From Kribbella sp. ALI-6-A (lineage in GTDB: Bacteria; Actinomycetota; Actinomycetes; Propionibacteriales; Kribbellaceae), in assembly GCF_001984195.1 (NCBI RefSeq), contig NZ_MTQN01000011.1, positions 992,001 to 1,056,000 of the forward strand: DNA of 64,000 nucleotides, in the 5' to 3' direction. Both the position numbers and the translations under genes were made by a program. The notes beneath the pieces are model-generated. The model saw only the letters and a list, made by a program, of their open reading frames with translations, did no database searches and had not been told where the DNA came from. Positions 24,494 to 31,988 of the stretch are shown here, piece after piece (positions within the stretch are counted from its first letter, which is position 1; the number at the start of each line of letters is the position of its first letter).

Positions 24494-25726
24494 CTACGCC
24501 AGGTACGCGGTGACGGCGTTCGCCGCCCGCCGGCCAGAGACTAGGGCACCCTGCAGCGAGGCGGTGTCCCGGTGGTCGCCCGCGACGAAGCGCCCCTCGC
24601 CGAGGTCGACCGGGTGCCGGACGTCGAGCGGCGGCGGCTGGTGCGGCAGGGCTTCCGCGATGTCGTGCCGTACGACGAGCTCCCACGCGCCGGCCGATCG
24701 CCCGTACATCCGGGTCAGCTGGATCCGCACGTCACTCTCGACCGCCTCGGCCGGCCAGAGCGTGGTCGCCTGGATCAGATGCCGGCCCGGCGGCGCGTAC
24801 GACGGCGCGACGTTCGACATCACGGCGGTGTTGACCACCGGCCCGTCCCGCCGGCCGTCGACCACCAGCAGCTTGTCGGTGCGCGGTGGCTCGTCGGTCG
24901 CGTACCAGTACGTGCTCAGCCCTTTCATCCGCGGCGCCCGCACCCGCACGAGGTCGGCCGCCGACGACGGATCCGTGGCCACCACCACGGCCCTGGCCCG
25001 CAGCTCGCCCTCGCCGGTCCCGACCACCACTTCCCCGTCGACCGGCCGGACCGCCGTCGCTCCGACTCCCAGCCGCACCGAGTCCCGAAGCCGCCCCGCC
25101 AGCTGCTCGGGCAACGCCCGCATCCCGCCCCCAGGCAGTGCCGGTGTCCCGAGCAGGAAGCTCCGCACCAGCAGCCGCACGAATGCCGCCGAACTCGACC
25201 CGTCGTCCTCCGCCAGCACCCCGGCAAGGAACGGCTCGAGGATCTCCCGCCGTACCCGTCCCTCCACACCCGCCCGGTCGAACGACTCCCGCAGCGTCAG
25301 ATCTCCTCGCTCCGCGTCGGCGAGCAGGCGGTGGACCGGCCCGAGCGCCGGCGCGGCCCAGGCAGCGAGCCGGGTCAACTCCTTGGGCTGCACATAGCCG
25401 CTCGCCAGCGACCGGCCGATCAGGCCCGGGCTACGTCGCGGATCCGCGACGACCGTCGTACCGGCAGCACCCGCCACCGCGACTCCTGCGGCGAACGAAT
25501 GGAGGTCGAGCGCGGCCAGGTCGACGTACCGGCGTACGGCGGGATAGGCGGGGTTGAGCAGCTGGAAGCCGCGATCGCAGAGGTAGCCGTCGATGGCGTC
25601 TGTGCGCACCCGCCCGCCGACCGCGTCGCCGGCCTCCAGCACCGTGACTTCCAATCCGCACTGCTGCAGCGTGAGGGCGCAGTTCAGCCCGGCGAGTCCG
25701 GCTCCGACGACGATGACGTCTGCCAT
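24494..25726 (-). CDS. FAD-dependent amine oxidase/protoporphyrinogen-oxidase-like protein
   Basis: A 410-residue flavoprotein. The Rossmann motif VIVVGAGLAGLNCALTLQQCGLEVTVLEA is followed by GGRVRTD (the GG motif) and by YLCDRGFQLLNPAYP. The C-terminal FAD-binding region reads RFVAGDHRDTASLQGALVSGRRAA. This pattern belongs to the amino_oxidase superfamily (phytoene desaturase, PPO, amine oxidases); the reaction is not predictable. ATG 25726 begins right at the Rossmann beta-strand. GGGAG touches the start codon with no spacing, so initiation may be unusual. Confidence 0.82.
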   Translation of the reverse strand: MADVIVVGAGLAGLNCALTLQQCGLEVTVLEAGDAVGGRVRTDAIDGYLCDRGFQLLNPAYPAVRRYVDLAALDLHSFAAGVAVAGAAGTTVVADPRRSPGLIGRSLASGYVQPKELTRLAAWAAPALGPVHRLLADAERGDLTLRESFDRAGVEGRVRREILEPFLAGVLAEDDGSSSAAFVRLLVRSFLLGTPALPGGGMRALPEQLAGRLRDSVRLGVGATAVRPVDGEVVVGTGEGELRARAVVVATDPSSAADLVRVRAPRMKGLSTYWYATDEPPRTDKLLVVDGRRDGPVVNTAVMSNVAPSYAPPGRHLIQATTLWPAEAVESDVRIQLTRMYGRSAGAWELVVRHDIAEALPHQPPPLDVRHPVDLGEGRFVAGDHRDTASLQGALVSGRRAANAVTAYLA

Positions 25727-25839
25727 CTCCCGATGCTTGCACAGGCGACCACCAGGCGCGGGGAGGTTCGCGGGTTTCGCATTCTGGGCAGTGACGTGGA
25801 CCACGCGGTCCGGCGGCCCAAGCGTGCGACGATGTTGAC

Positions 25840-27021
25840 GTGACGACGATTGCCGAAGGCGCGAAATCTCTTCCGCTGCTGTTCCTGGGCCGCGACACCG
25901 ACCCGCACTCCGAGCGTGGGGTCGAGTGCCCGGGGGCGCTGCCGCCGGCCTCCGACCCGGACCTGGTCGAGCGGGCGCAGAAGGCCAAGGCCGCGCTCGG
26001 TGACCAGGTGTTCGTGCTCGGTCACCACTACCAGCGCGACGAGGTGATCCAGTTCGCGGACGTCACCGGTGACTCGTTCAAGCTGGCCCGGGACGCGGCG
26101 AACCGGCCGGACGCGCCGTACATCGTGTTCTGCGGTGTGCACTTCATGGCCGAGTCCGCCGACATCCTCACCAACGACAACCAGACGGTGATCCTGCCCG
26201 ACCTGGCGGCCGGCTGCTCGATGGCCGACATGGCCCGGATCCAGCAGGTCGAGGCGGCCTGGGACGCCCTGGCCGACGCCGGCGTCGCGGACGTCACCGT
26301 GCCGGTCACCTACATGAACTCCAGCGCCGACATCAAGGCGTTCTGCGGCCGCAACGGCGGCGCGGTCTGTACGTCGAGCAACGCCGACGTGGCGCTCGAC
26401 TGGGCCTTCCAGCAGGGCGAAAAGGTGCTGTTTCTGCCCGACCAGCACCTCGGCCGCAACACCGCGGTGCTGAAGATGGGCATCAGCCTGGACGAGTGCG
26501 TCGTGTACGACCCGCACAAGCCGGGCGGCGGCCTGACCAAGCAGCAGCTCGCCGACGCGAAGATGATCCTGTGGCGCGGGCACTGCTCGGTGCACGGCCG
26601 GTTCACGCCCGAGTCCGTCGACGACGTCCGTGCGCGGGTCCCCGGGGTGAAGGTCCTGGTCCACCCCGAGTGCCGCCACGAGGTCGTCACCAAGGCCGAC
26701 CTGGTCGGATCGACCGAGTACATCATCAAGGTCCTGGACGAGGCCGAGCCCGGTACGTCGTGGGCGGTCGGCACCGAGCTGAACCTGGTCCAGCGGCTGG
26801 CCAAGCAGCACGCCGACAAGAACATCGTCTTCCTCGACAAGACCGTCTGCTACTGCGCGACGATGAACCGCATCGACCTGCCGCACTTCGTCTGGACCCT
26901 GGAGAACCTGGTCGCCGGCCACGTCGTCAACCCGATCAAGGTCGACGCCGACACCGAGCACTACGCCAAGATCGCGCTCGACCGCATGCTCGCCCTGCCG
27001 GGCAAAACCGCGCGCGACTGA
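25840..27021 (+). CDS. nadA: Quinolinate synthase A
   Basis: A 393-residue enzyme that condenses iminoaspartate with dihydroxyacetone phosphate to quinolinate in NAD synthesis. It is of the long actinobacterial type. Motifs are LGHHYQRDEVIQFADVTGDSF, IVFCGVHFMAESADIL, VTYMNSSADIKAFCG and WRGHCSVH. By alignment with known family members the [4Fe-4S] ligands should be C98 (FCGVHFM), C177 (VCTSSNA) and C278 (HPECRH). The usual partners nadB and nadC are not adjacent. Start GTG 25840 is preceded by GACGAT at 6 nt, close to but weaker than the leaderless pattern seen elsewhere. Confidence 0.95.
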   Translation: MTTIAEGAKSLPLLFLGRDTDPHSERGVECPGALPPASDPDLVERAQKAKAALGDQVFVLGHHYQRDEVIQFADVTGDSFKLARDAANRPDAPYIVFCGVHFMAESADILTNDNQTVILPDLAAGCSMADMARIQQVEAAWDALADAGVADVTVPVTYMNSSADIKAFCGRNGGAVCTSSNADVALDWAFQQGEKVLFLPDQHLGRNTAVLKMGISLDECVVYDPHKPGGGLTKQQLADAKMILWRGHCSVHGRFTPESVDDVRARVPGVKVLVHPECRHEVVTKADLVGSTEYIIKVLDEAEPGTSWAVGTELNLVQRLAKQHADKNIVFLDKTVCYCATMNRIDLPHFVWTLENLVAGHVVNPIKVDADTEHYAKIALDRMLALPGKTARD

Positions 27022-27034
27022 GGAACTCCGCCGA

Positions 27035-27049
27035 TACGATCGCAGCGTG
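27035..27049 (+). promoter_or_regulatory. Leaderless promoter of the 27047 gene
   Basis: TACGAT (27035-27040) followed after 6 nt by GTG 27047, without a Shine-Dalgarno sequence. The site lies in the 25-nt gap after nadA, so the downstream gene has its own promoter despite the short gap. Confidence 0.4.
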
Positions 27050-27694
27050 AGCGACTCCTCGTACCACCTGGTGGCGACCGGGACCGACCTGCTCGACGCG
27101 GTCGGCCCGGTCGACCGCCTGCTCGCGCTCAACGGCGCGGACCAGGTGCTGGTCGACGTCGAGTGCGAGACCGACACCCACGCGCTCGCGCAGTGGTTGT
27201 CTGTGGCAACTGCCGACCGCACGGCGGCCGAGATGCTGTTGCCTCCGGCAACCGCAGTGGAGATCGAGCACCTGCTGGTCGCCGACGGACGGTCGCGCGC
27301 CGGTGTGGACGGTCCCGACGGGGTTCACCTCTGGGTACACCCGACCGACACGGCCGCGCTCGACCGACTCTCCACGCTGCCACCCTTTCCCGTCCGCGTG
27401 TACGTCACAGAGCTGCCGCCGAGCGACTTCTCCTGGGACCTGATCCCACCCGCGCCCGCGCGGACGTTGGTGTACTGGACCGACTGCTGGTGGCCGCCCG
27501 CTCCGGGCTTCCGGGGCGAGTCCAAGCACGCCGGAGTCGCCTTGGCCGTCAACGCCTCGACGCTCTGGGACCTCTACCCCGGACCGACCGGCTTCCGGGC
27601 GTACGTCGAGACTCGGCGGGACGACGTCGAACTCGCCCGCCGACTCGCCGCGGCCGCCGGGCTCGCGGTCATGGCCGAGCCGGAGTCCCTCTGA
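27047..27694 (+). CDS. Hypothetical protein
   Basis: A 215-residue protein I do not recognise. It looks soluble, without signal peptide or membrane segments, and has ordinary actinomycete composition and third-position GC, so it is a real gene. Notable features are an acidic N-terminal half (DLLDAVGPVDRLLALNGADQVLVDVE), a Trp-rich motif near residues 142-152 (LVYWTDCWWPPAPGF) and ETRRDDVELARRLAAAAG close to the C-terminus. It follows nadA by 25 nt and converges with the glycosyltransferase gene, with only 3 nt between the stops. No function is suggested. Confidence 0.7.
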   Translation: MSDSSYHLVATGTDLLDAVGPVDRLLALNGADQVLVDVECETDTHALAQWLSVATADRTAAEMLLPPATAVEIEHLLVADGRSRAGVDGPDGVHLWVHPTDTAALDRLSTLPPFPVRVYVTELPPSDFSWDLIPPAPARTLVYWTDCWWPPAPGFRGESKHAGVALAVNASTLWDLYPGPTGFRAYVETRRDDVELARRLAAAAGLAVMAEPESL

Positions 27695-27697
27695 CGC

Positions 27698-28954
27698 TCA
27701 GGGGTTGGTGACCCGCGCGTCGGCGTACCAACGGGCGAGCAGCGCAGGCAGGCGGTCCGGTCCCCAGCGGTCGACCGGGGTGATCCGGCCCTTCAGCGAC
27801 GCGAGGCCCTTGGCGAGTCCGCCGACGACATCCCCACGCCAGTCGACGACGACGCCTTCGTCAGGGCCGACGATGACGGACGGGCCGCCGCGGTCGACGC
27901 AGACGACCGGGCAGCCGCTGGCGAGGGCTTCGGTGACGGCCCAGCCGGCGGCCTCGCGCAGAGCGGGAGCCAGCAGGGCGTCGGCGCGCAGCAGCGCGGC
28001 CAGGACGTCTTCTCGCGGAAGCTGACCGGTGAACTCGACGCGGTCGCGGACGCCCAGCTGCTCGGCGAGGCGTTCGGCGCGGCGCCAGTCGGGGCCGTCG
28101 CCGACGACCCGGAGCTCCCAGCCCGCCGCCTCGGGTCGCGCCAGCGCGCTGATCGCGAGCAGCAAGCCCTTCCACGGGATCAGCCGGCCGACGAACAGCG
28201 CCGTCTTCACCCCGGGCCCACCGAACGGCTCGTACGGGCCGGAGGCACTGGCGAAGCGCCGGATCGCGACGTTCGGCTGGACGACGATCTCGTGGGCGTG
28301 CGGACCGAAGACCTCGGCCACGTCGTTGTTCTGGGCAACGACCAGGTCGGCCTGCTGCGCCAGCTGCCGGCCGATCAGTCGCCGGGCGACCCCGGTCCAC
28401 GCGCGCCGGACCAGCTCCCCGATCAGACCTTTGGCGCCCAGCCAGTGCGCCATCGACAACGGCACGGCGGTCGATCCACCGATCGGCCCCCAGATCACCT
28501 TCGCCGTCGTCCGCCGCACGACGCCCGCCGGCATCCAGTCGACCGCGAACGTGAGGTGGTGGATGACGTCGAAGGACTGCTCGCGGTGCAGCCGCTCCGC
28601 CGTCCGCCCGGCCTTGCGCTGCCACAGCGGGTAGTACCAGTACACGTCCGCGGGCCGCCGCCGCAGTTTGAGCAGGAACTTCGACAGCTCCAGCGGTACG
28701 ACGGTCAGCCCCGGCACCGGCCGGACCGCCAGCTCCTCGGCGATCTCGTGCGCGAACTTGCCGCGGGTCAGCAGCCAGACGTCATGGTCCTGCGCGGCCG
28801 CCTTGGCCCACGCCCAGCCCGCGCCCGGCTCCGACCCGCCCTTGGGCCGGCAGGCGTACGCGCTGACCAGGATCTTTCGCCGCGCCGGGCGGCCACCGGC
28901 CGGGACCGGATCCGTCCCGGTGCCACTTGCGGGATTCGTCGCCGGATCGGTCAC
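27698..28954 (-). CDS. GT4-family glycosyltransferase
   Basis: A 418-residue GT-B fold glycosyltransferase. The N-terminal domain starts KILVSAYACRPKGGSEPGAGWAW, with the GGSEPG loop typical of GT4 enzymes. The C-terminal nucleotide-binding domain has ALFVGRLIPWKGLLLAI, VVGDGPDW and the EX7E-like APALREAAGWAVTEALASGCPVV. The first 25 residues are a Pro/Gly-rich tail. No membrane segment. It is the last gene of a four-gene operon and its GTG overlaps the preceding stop by 4 nt, so it probably glycosylates a product of, or assembles a polymer with, the cytidylyltransferases and CDP-alcohol enzyme upstream. Confidence 0.88.
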   Translation of the reverse strand: MTDPATNPASGTGTDPVPAGGRPARRKILVSAYACRPKGGSEPGAGWAWAKAAAQDHDVWLLTRGKFAHEIAEELAVRPVPGLTVVPLELSKFLLKLRRRPADVYWYYPLWQRKAGRTAERLHREQSFDVIHHLTFAVDWMPAGVVRRTTAKVIWGPIGGSTAVPLSMAHWLGAKGLIGELVRRAWTGVARRLIGRQLAQQADLVVAQNNDVAEVFGPHAHEIVVQPNVAIRRFASASGPYEPFGGPGVKTALFVGRLIPWKGLLLAISALARPEAAGWELRVVGDGPDWRRAERLAEQLGVRDRVEFTGQLPREDVLAALLRADALLAPALREAAGWAVTEALASGCPVVCVDRGGPSVIVGPDEGVVVDWRGDVVGGLAKGLASLKGRITPVDRWGPDRLPALLARWYADARVTNP

Positions 28955-29367
28955 AGCGTCCCCTCCAGCAGTCTGCGCAGGTCCGTGCTGGAGGTCGACG
29001 CGGTGTACGGGAAGTAGTGCACCCGGGCCCCGACCTCGCCGAGCAGCTTCTCCAGCCGCATCCCCTTCTCGGTGCCCTTCCAGTCGTCACCCTTGAACAG
29101 CACGTCGTAGCGCAACTGCTTCCACATCTCGAACTTGTCGCTGGACCAGTCCTCGACCACCTCGTCGACGATGCCGATCGCACGCACGACCTCCATCCGC
29201 TCGTCGTGCGGTACGACGGGCGGCCGGCCCTTGATCCGGGCCACGACGTCGTCCTCGACGACGCCCGCGATCAGGTGGTCGCAGTGCTCCCGGGCCCGGC
29301 GCAGGATGTTCAGGTGCCCGATGTGGAACATGTCGTAGACGCCCGGGGCGTAGCCGACGACACCCAT
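28951..29367 (-). CDS. Cytidylyltransferase-like protein (TagD/GCT type)
   Basis: A 138-residue nucleotidyltransferase of the CTP_transf_like family, which makes CDP-activated alcohols such as CDP-glycerol or CDP-ethanolamine. The HxGH nucleotide motif is GVYDMFHIGHLNIL near the N-terminus, followed by GVVEDDVV and FKGDDWKGT. The C-terminal motif STSSTDLRR corresponds to the RTEGISTT motif of the family, in altered form. ATG 29367 overlaps the stop of the CDP-alcohol transferase gene by 1 nt (TGATG). Length matches TagD (about 130). The alcohol cannot be identified. Confidence 0.87.
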   Translation of the reverse strand: MGVVGYAPGVYDMFHIGHLNILRRAREHCDHLIAGVVEDDVVARIKGRPPVVPHDERMEVVRAIGIVDEVVEDWSSDKFEMWKQLRYDVLFKGDDWKGTEKGMRLEKLLGEVGARVHYFPYTASTSSTDLRRLLEGTL

Positions 29368-30113
29368 CAGCCCTGCACCCGCGCGGCCGGGGCCGGCTGC
29401 AGCGCCGCCATCTCCCGGTACCACTTCGCGATCGCGGCCAGCAGGAACAGCAGGTTCGCCAGCAGCATCAGCCCGTACAGAGCGGTGAACAGTGTGGGCC
29501 GGCCGAAGGTGAGGAAGACCAGGCAGAGGATCCCGTAGTCGGTCGGTGCGATCACCAGCGACTTCAGCACCGAGTCGCCGCGCGCGTTGGCGGTCGAGGC
29601 TCCGTGCCGGCGGCGCAGCTGGTCGATCAGGATCAGCCCGAAGAACATCACCGCCGACACGCACAGGTACGCCAGTGGGACCAGCAGGACGAGTTCGTTG
29701 CTGAAGGCATCGAAGCGGTAGAGCGAGATGAGCACCGCCGAGTGCAGCAGCGCGATCTTCACGCAGTCGATCATGTGGTCCAGCCACTCGCCGAGCGGCG
29801 AGCCACCGCCACGCAGCCGGGCCAGCTGGCCGTCGGCCGAGTCGAGCGCGTAGCCGAGCACCAGCAGCGCGGTGACCACCAGCGCCAGCGGCACGCTCGG
29901 CTCGATCGTCGCGATCAGCACGATGCCGATCAGCGAGCACAAGCCGCTGGTCAGGCTGACCTGGTTGGGCGTCCGGTTGAGCAGGAAGGCACCGGCGGCC
30001 AGGTAGCGGCCCAGCTTGCGGTTCACGAAGCGCGAGTACACCGGCGTACCGGCGGACGGCTTCTGTGCGCGCACGAGTTCGGCGACCACGTCGCCGTAGG
30101 ACCGGCGGCTCAT
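29367..30113 (-). CDS. CDP-alcohol phosphatidyltransferase family protein
   Basis: A 248-residue integral membrane enzyme. The complete family signature D-x2-D-G-x2-A-R-x8-G-x3-D-x3-D is present as DSADGQLARL...GEWLDHMID at about residues 90-115. About six hydrophobic segments are visible (for example VPLALVVTALLVLGYAL and LVLLVPLAYLCVSAVMFFGLILI). Such enzymes move a phosphoalcohol from CDP onto another alcohol, often a lipid or inositol. It lies between two cytidylyltransferase-like genes with 4-nt and 1-nt overlaps, so these presumably supply its CDP substrate. Whether the product is a phospholipid or a cell-wall precursor is open. Confidence 0.9.
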   Translation of the reverse strand: MSRRSYGDVVAELVRAQKPSAGTPVYSRFVNRKLGRYLAAGAFLLNRTPNQVSLTSGLCSLIGIVLIATIEPSVPLALVVTALLVLGYALDSADGQLARLRGGGSPLGEWLDHMIDCVKIALLHSAVLISLYRFDAFSNELVLLVPLAYLCVSAVMFFGLILIDQLRRRHGASTANARGDSVLKSLVIAPTDYGILCLVFLTFGRPTLFTALYGLMLLANLLFLLAAIAKWYREMAALQPAPAARVQG

Positions 30114-30538
30114 GCGACCGAACTGCGCGACTGCCGCTGGTCGATCGCGGCGCGCAGGATCTGGCTGCGGGAAGCGCGACGGCTGGGCAGCTCGCTGATC
30201 AGATCGGCGGGAACCTCGTCCAGCTCGTCAGCGGCCAGCACTCCGTCGGTCCCGTCAGCGGCGAACACGGTCCCTACCCCCAGGACTCCGGTCAGCCAGT
30301 CGGCCTCGACGCCGTTCACCACGACCACCTCGTCCACGCAGCGCAGCTGCTCGAGGATCTGCGCCCGCTCGACCACCGGCACGAACGGCCGTGCACCCCA
30401 GGCCTCCAGCGCCCAGTCGTCGGTGAGCACGCCGACCACGAGCCGGTCGCACTGCTGCCGGGCCTGTTCGAGCACGTCGAGATGACCGACGTGGAACAGG
30501 TCGAAGACCCCGGTCAGATAACCGATGCGTTGCGGCAC
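30110..30538 (-). CDS. Second cytidylyltransferase-like protein
   Basis: A 142-residue protein of the same family as the gene at 28951 but clearly diverged. Its motif is GVFDLFHVGHLDVL, followed by GVLTDDWALEAWG and the C-terminal SRRASRSQILRAA. GTG 30538 is supported by GGGGGAG 6 nt upstream; upstream codons would add an Arg-rich tail of no family resemblance. It heads the operon 30538-27698 and overlaps the CDP-alcohol transferase start by 4 nt. Two paralogous activating enzymes around one transferase suggest two different CDP-alcohols or two steps. Confidence 0.85.
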   Translation of the reverse strand: MPQRIGYLTGVFDLFHVGHLDVLEQARQQCDRLVVGVLTDDWALEAWGARPFVPVVERAQILEQLRCVDEVVVVNGVEADWLTGVLGVGTVFAADGTDGVLAADELDEVPADLISELPSRRASRSQILRAAIDQRQSRSSVA

Positions 30539-30576
30539 CCTGCGCTCCCCCACTGAGCCTTCGCGGACTCTTCCCG

Positions 30577-30631
30577 CCGCCGGTTCCCGCCGGCGGTCGA
30601 CGTGACCCCCCACGCCTGCGCGCACTTTATA
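30577..30631 (-). promoter_or_regulatory. Promoter and leader hairpin of the cytidylyltransferase operon
   Basis: On the minus strand TATAAA (30631-30626) is the most AT-rich -10 candidate in the window. The leader of about 80 nt then contains a 7-bp hairpin (30590-30596 with 30577-30583, loop 6 nt) before the RBS. The 174-nt gap to the next gene shows nothing else clear. No good -35 was found; an alternative sigma factor is possible. Confidence 0.4.
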
Positions 30632-30712
30632 CCGCGTGATCGGTTCCGGCCCAGGACCCGGGGCGCTCGGCGATCGCTGCTCCGGCAGGTACTCCTGGGG
30701 CAGGCGGCCGCT

Positions 30713-31894
30713 TCACTGGTCGGCCGCGTGCCGCGCGATCGCATCGGCGTAGATCCTCTCCGTGGCCGCCAGATCGCGCTCCGGGGTGAAGCGCTTCAGA
30801 TAGACCTGGCGGGCCCGCTCGCCGCAGGTTACCGAAGTCACCGGATCAGTGACCAACCGCAATGCCGATCGCAACGAGACCGGATCACCCGGCTCGGCCA
30901 GCGCACCGGTCACGCCGTCCTCGACGAGCTCGGCCAGCGCGCCGATCCGGGACGCGACCACCGGCACGCCGTGCGCGAACGCCTCCACCACGACGAGCCC
31001 GAAGGTCTCGTACGACCGTGCCGGTACGACGACGGCGCGCGCGGTGCGGACGACGTCCATGCTTTCGGCCCACGGCAACGCCCCGAGCACCCGCACGGAC
31101 GGATCGACCGCGGCGCGGGCGTCGGCCGCCGCGCGCAACGGCCCGTCGCCGACGACGACCAACTGCCCCAGGGAGGAGTCCCAGGCCTCGAGCAGATCGG
31201 CGAACCCCTTGTCCTCGGTGAGCCGGCCGAGAAAGACGACGGCCTCGCCGGGACCGGTCCGGACCTGCCCGGCGAACGCGACGGCATGCGGTTTGACGAC
31301 GATCTTGTCCGCCGGGAATCCGCCGGCGACGTACCGGGAGCGGACGAACTCCGATGGCGCGATCAGCGTCGTGACGTACCGCTGCCAGGTGCGCAGGCCC
31401 TGGTGGGCGGTGATTCCGGCGACCAGCGGAAGACTCTGCACGGTCGACTCGCGGTAGCAGCCGTGCACCACCCCGCGCCACGGGATCTTGCCGACGCAGG
31501 ACTCACACGGGCGCCCGTCGCGCTGCAGTACGGCGTTCGCGCACATCAGGCGGAAGTTGTGCAGGGTGGCGACGACCGGCAGGTCCGCCTTCCGGGTGGC
31601 GCGCAGTACCGACGGGCTCCACAACGGAAAGGTGTTGTGCACATGCACGATGTCCGGACGCCGTTGCTGTAAGCGGAACGTCAAATCGCGTTCGGCCGAA
31701 AATGACCAGACGGAGCGGAACGGTAACAGCGCGCGATCTTTGCCCGGCATCGTCGCGATCGTGTCGCTGTGCTGCTCGTACAGCTCGACGCTATGTCCTG
31801 AGCTACGCAGAAAATCAGCTGTTTGATCGACGACCGTGTTCTCGCCACTGGGTTGACCGGAACGATAACGGTTGTGCAACATGGCGACCCGCAT
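30713..31894 (-). CDS. GT4-family glycosyltransferase
   Basis: A 393-residue GT-B glycosyltransferase. The N-terminal domain starts MRVAMLHNRYRSGQPSGENTVV, with an SGEN loop in the acceptor site. HVHNTFPLWSPSVL and TLHNFRLMCANAVL are typical of this GT4 subgroup, and RPCESCVGK..WRGVVHGCYR contains four cysteines that may bind a metal. The donor domain has VVFLGRLTEDKGFADLLEAW, VVGDGPLRAAA and the EX7E region SYETFGLVVVEAFAHGVPVVAS. It lies between the CDP-alcohol operon and the first beta-helix gene, transcribed away from the latter. Confidence 0.9.
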   Translation of the reverse strand: MRVAMLHNRYRSGQPSGENTVVDQTADFLRSSGHSVELYEQHSDTIATMPGKDRALLPFRSVWSFSAERDLTFRLQQRRPDIVHVHNTFPLWSPSVLRATRKADLPVVATLHNFRLMCANAVLQRDGRPCESCVGKIPWRGVVHGCYRESTVQSLPLVAGITAHQGLRTWQRYVTTLIAPSEFVRSRYVAGGFPADKIVVKPHAVAFAGQVRTGPGEAVVFLGRLTEDKGFADLLEAWDSSLGQLVVVGDGPLRAAADARAAVDPSVRVLGALPWAESMDVVRTARAVVVPARSYETFGLVVVEAFAHGVPVVASRIGALAELVEDGVTGALAEPGDPVSLRSALRLVTDPVTSVTCGERARQVYLKRFTPERDLAATERIYADAIARHAADQ

Positions 31895-31988
31895 GGCACC
31901 ACCTTAGATGTGTCGCGGTGGTGACAACTGGTTCGTGGGGCCGCACCCGGGGGAAGTTGTACCGCGCGCCGATCACCCGGAGGGTGCT

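Noticed and set aside
25796..25842. Leaderless promoter of nadA
   Set aside because: The hexamer at the right distance is GACGAT, lacking the first T of TANNNT. It may be a weak version, but I did not count it with the six clear cases.
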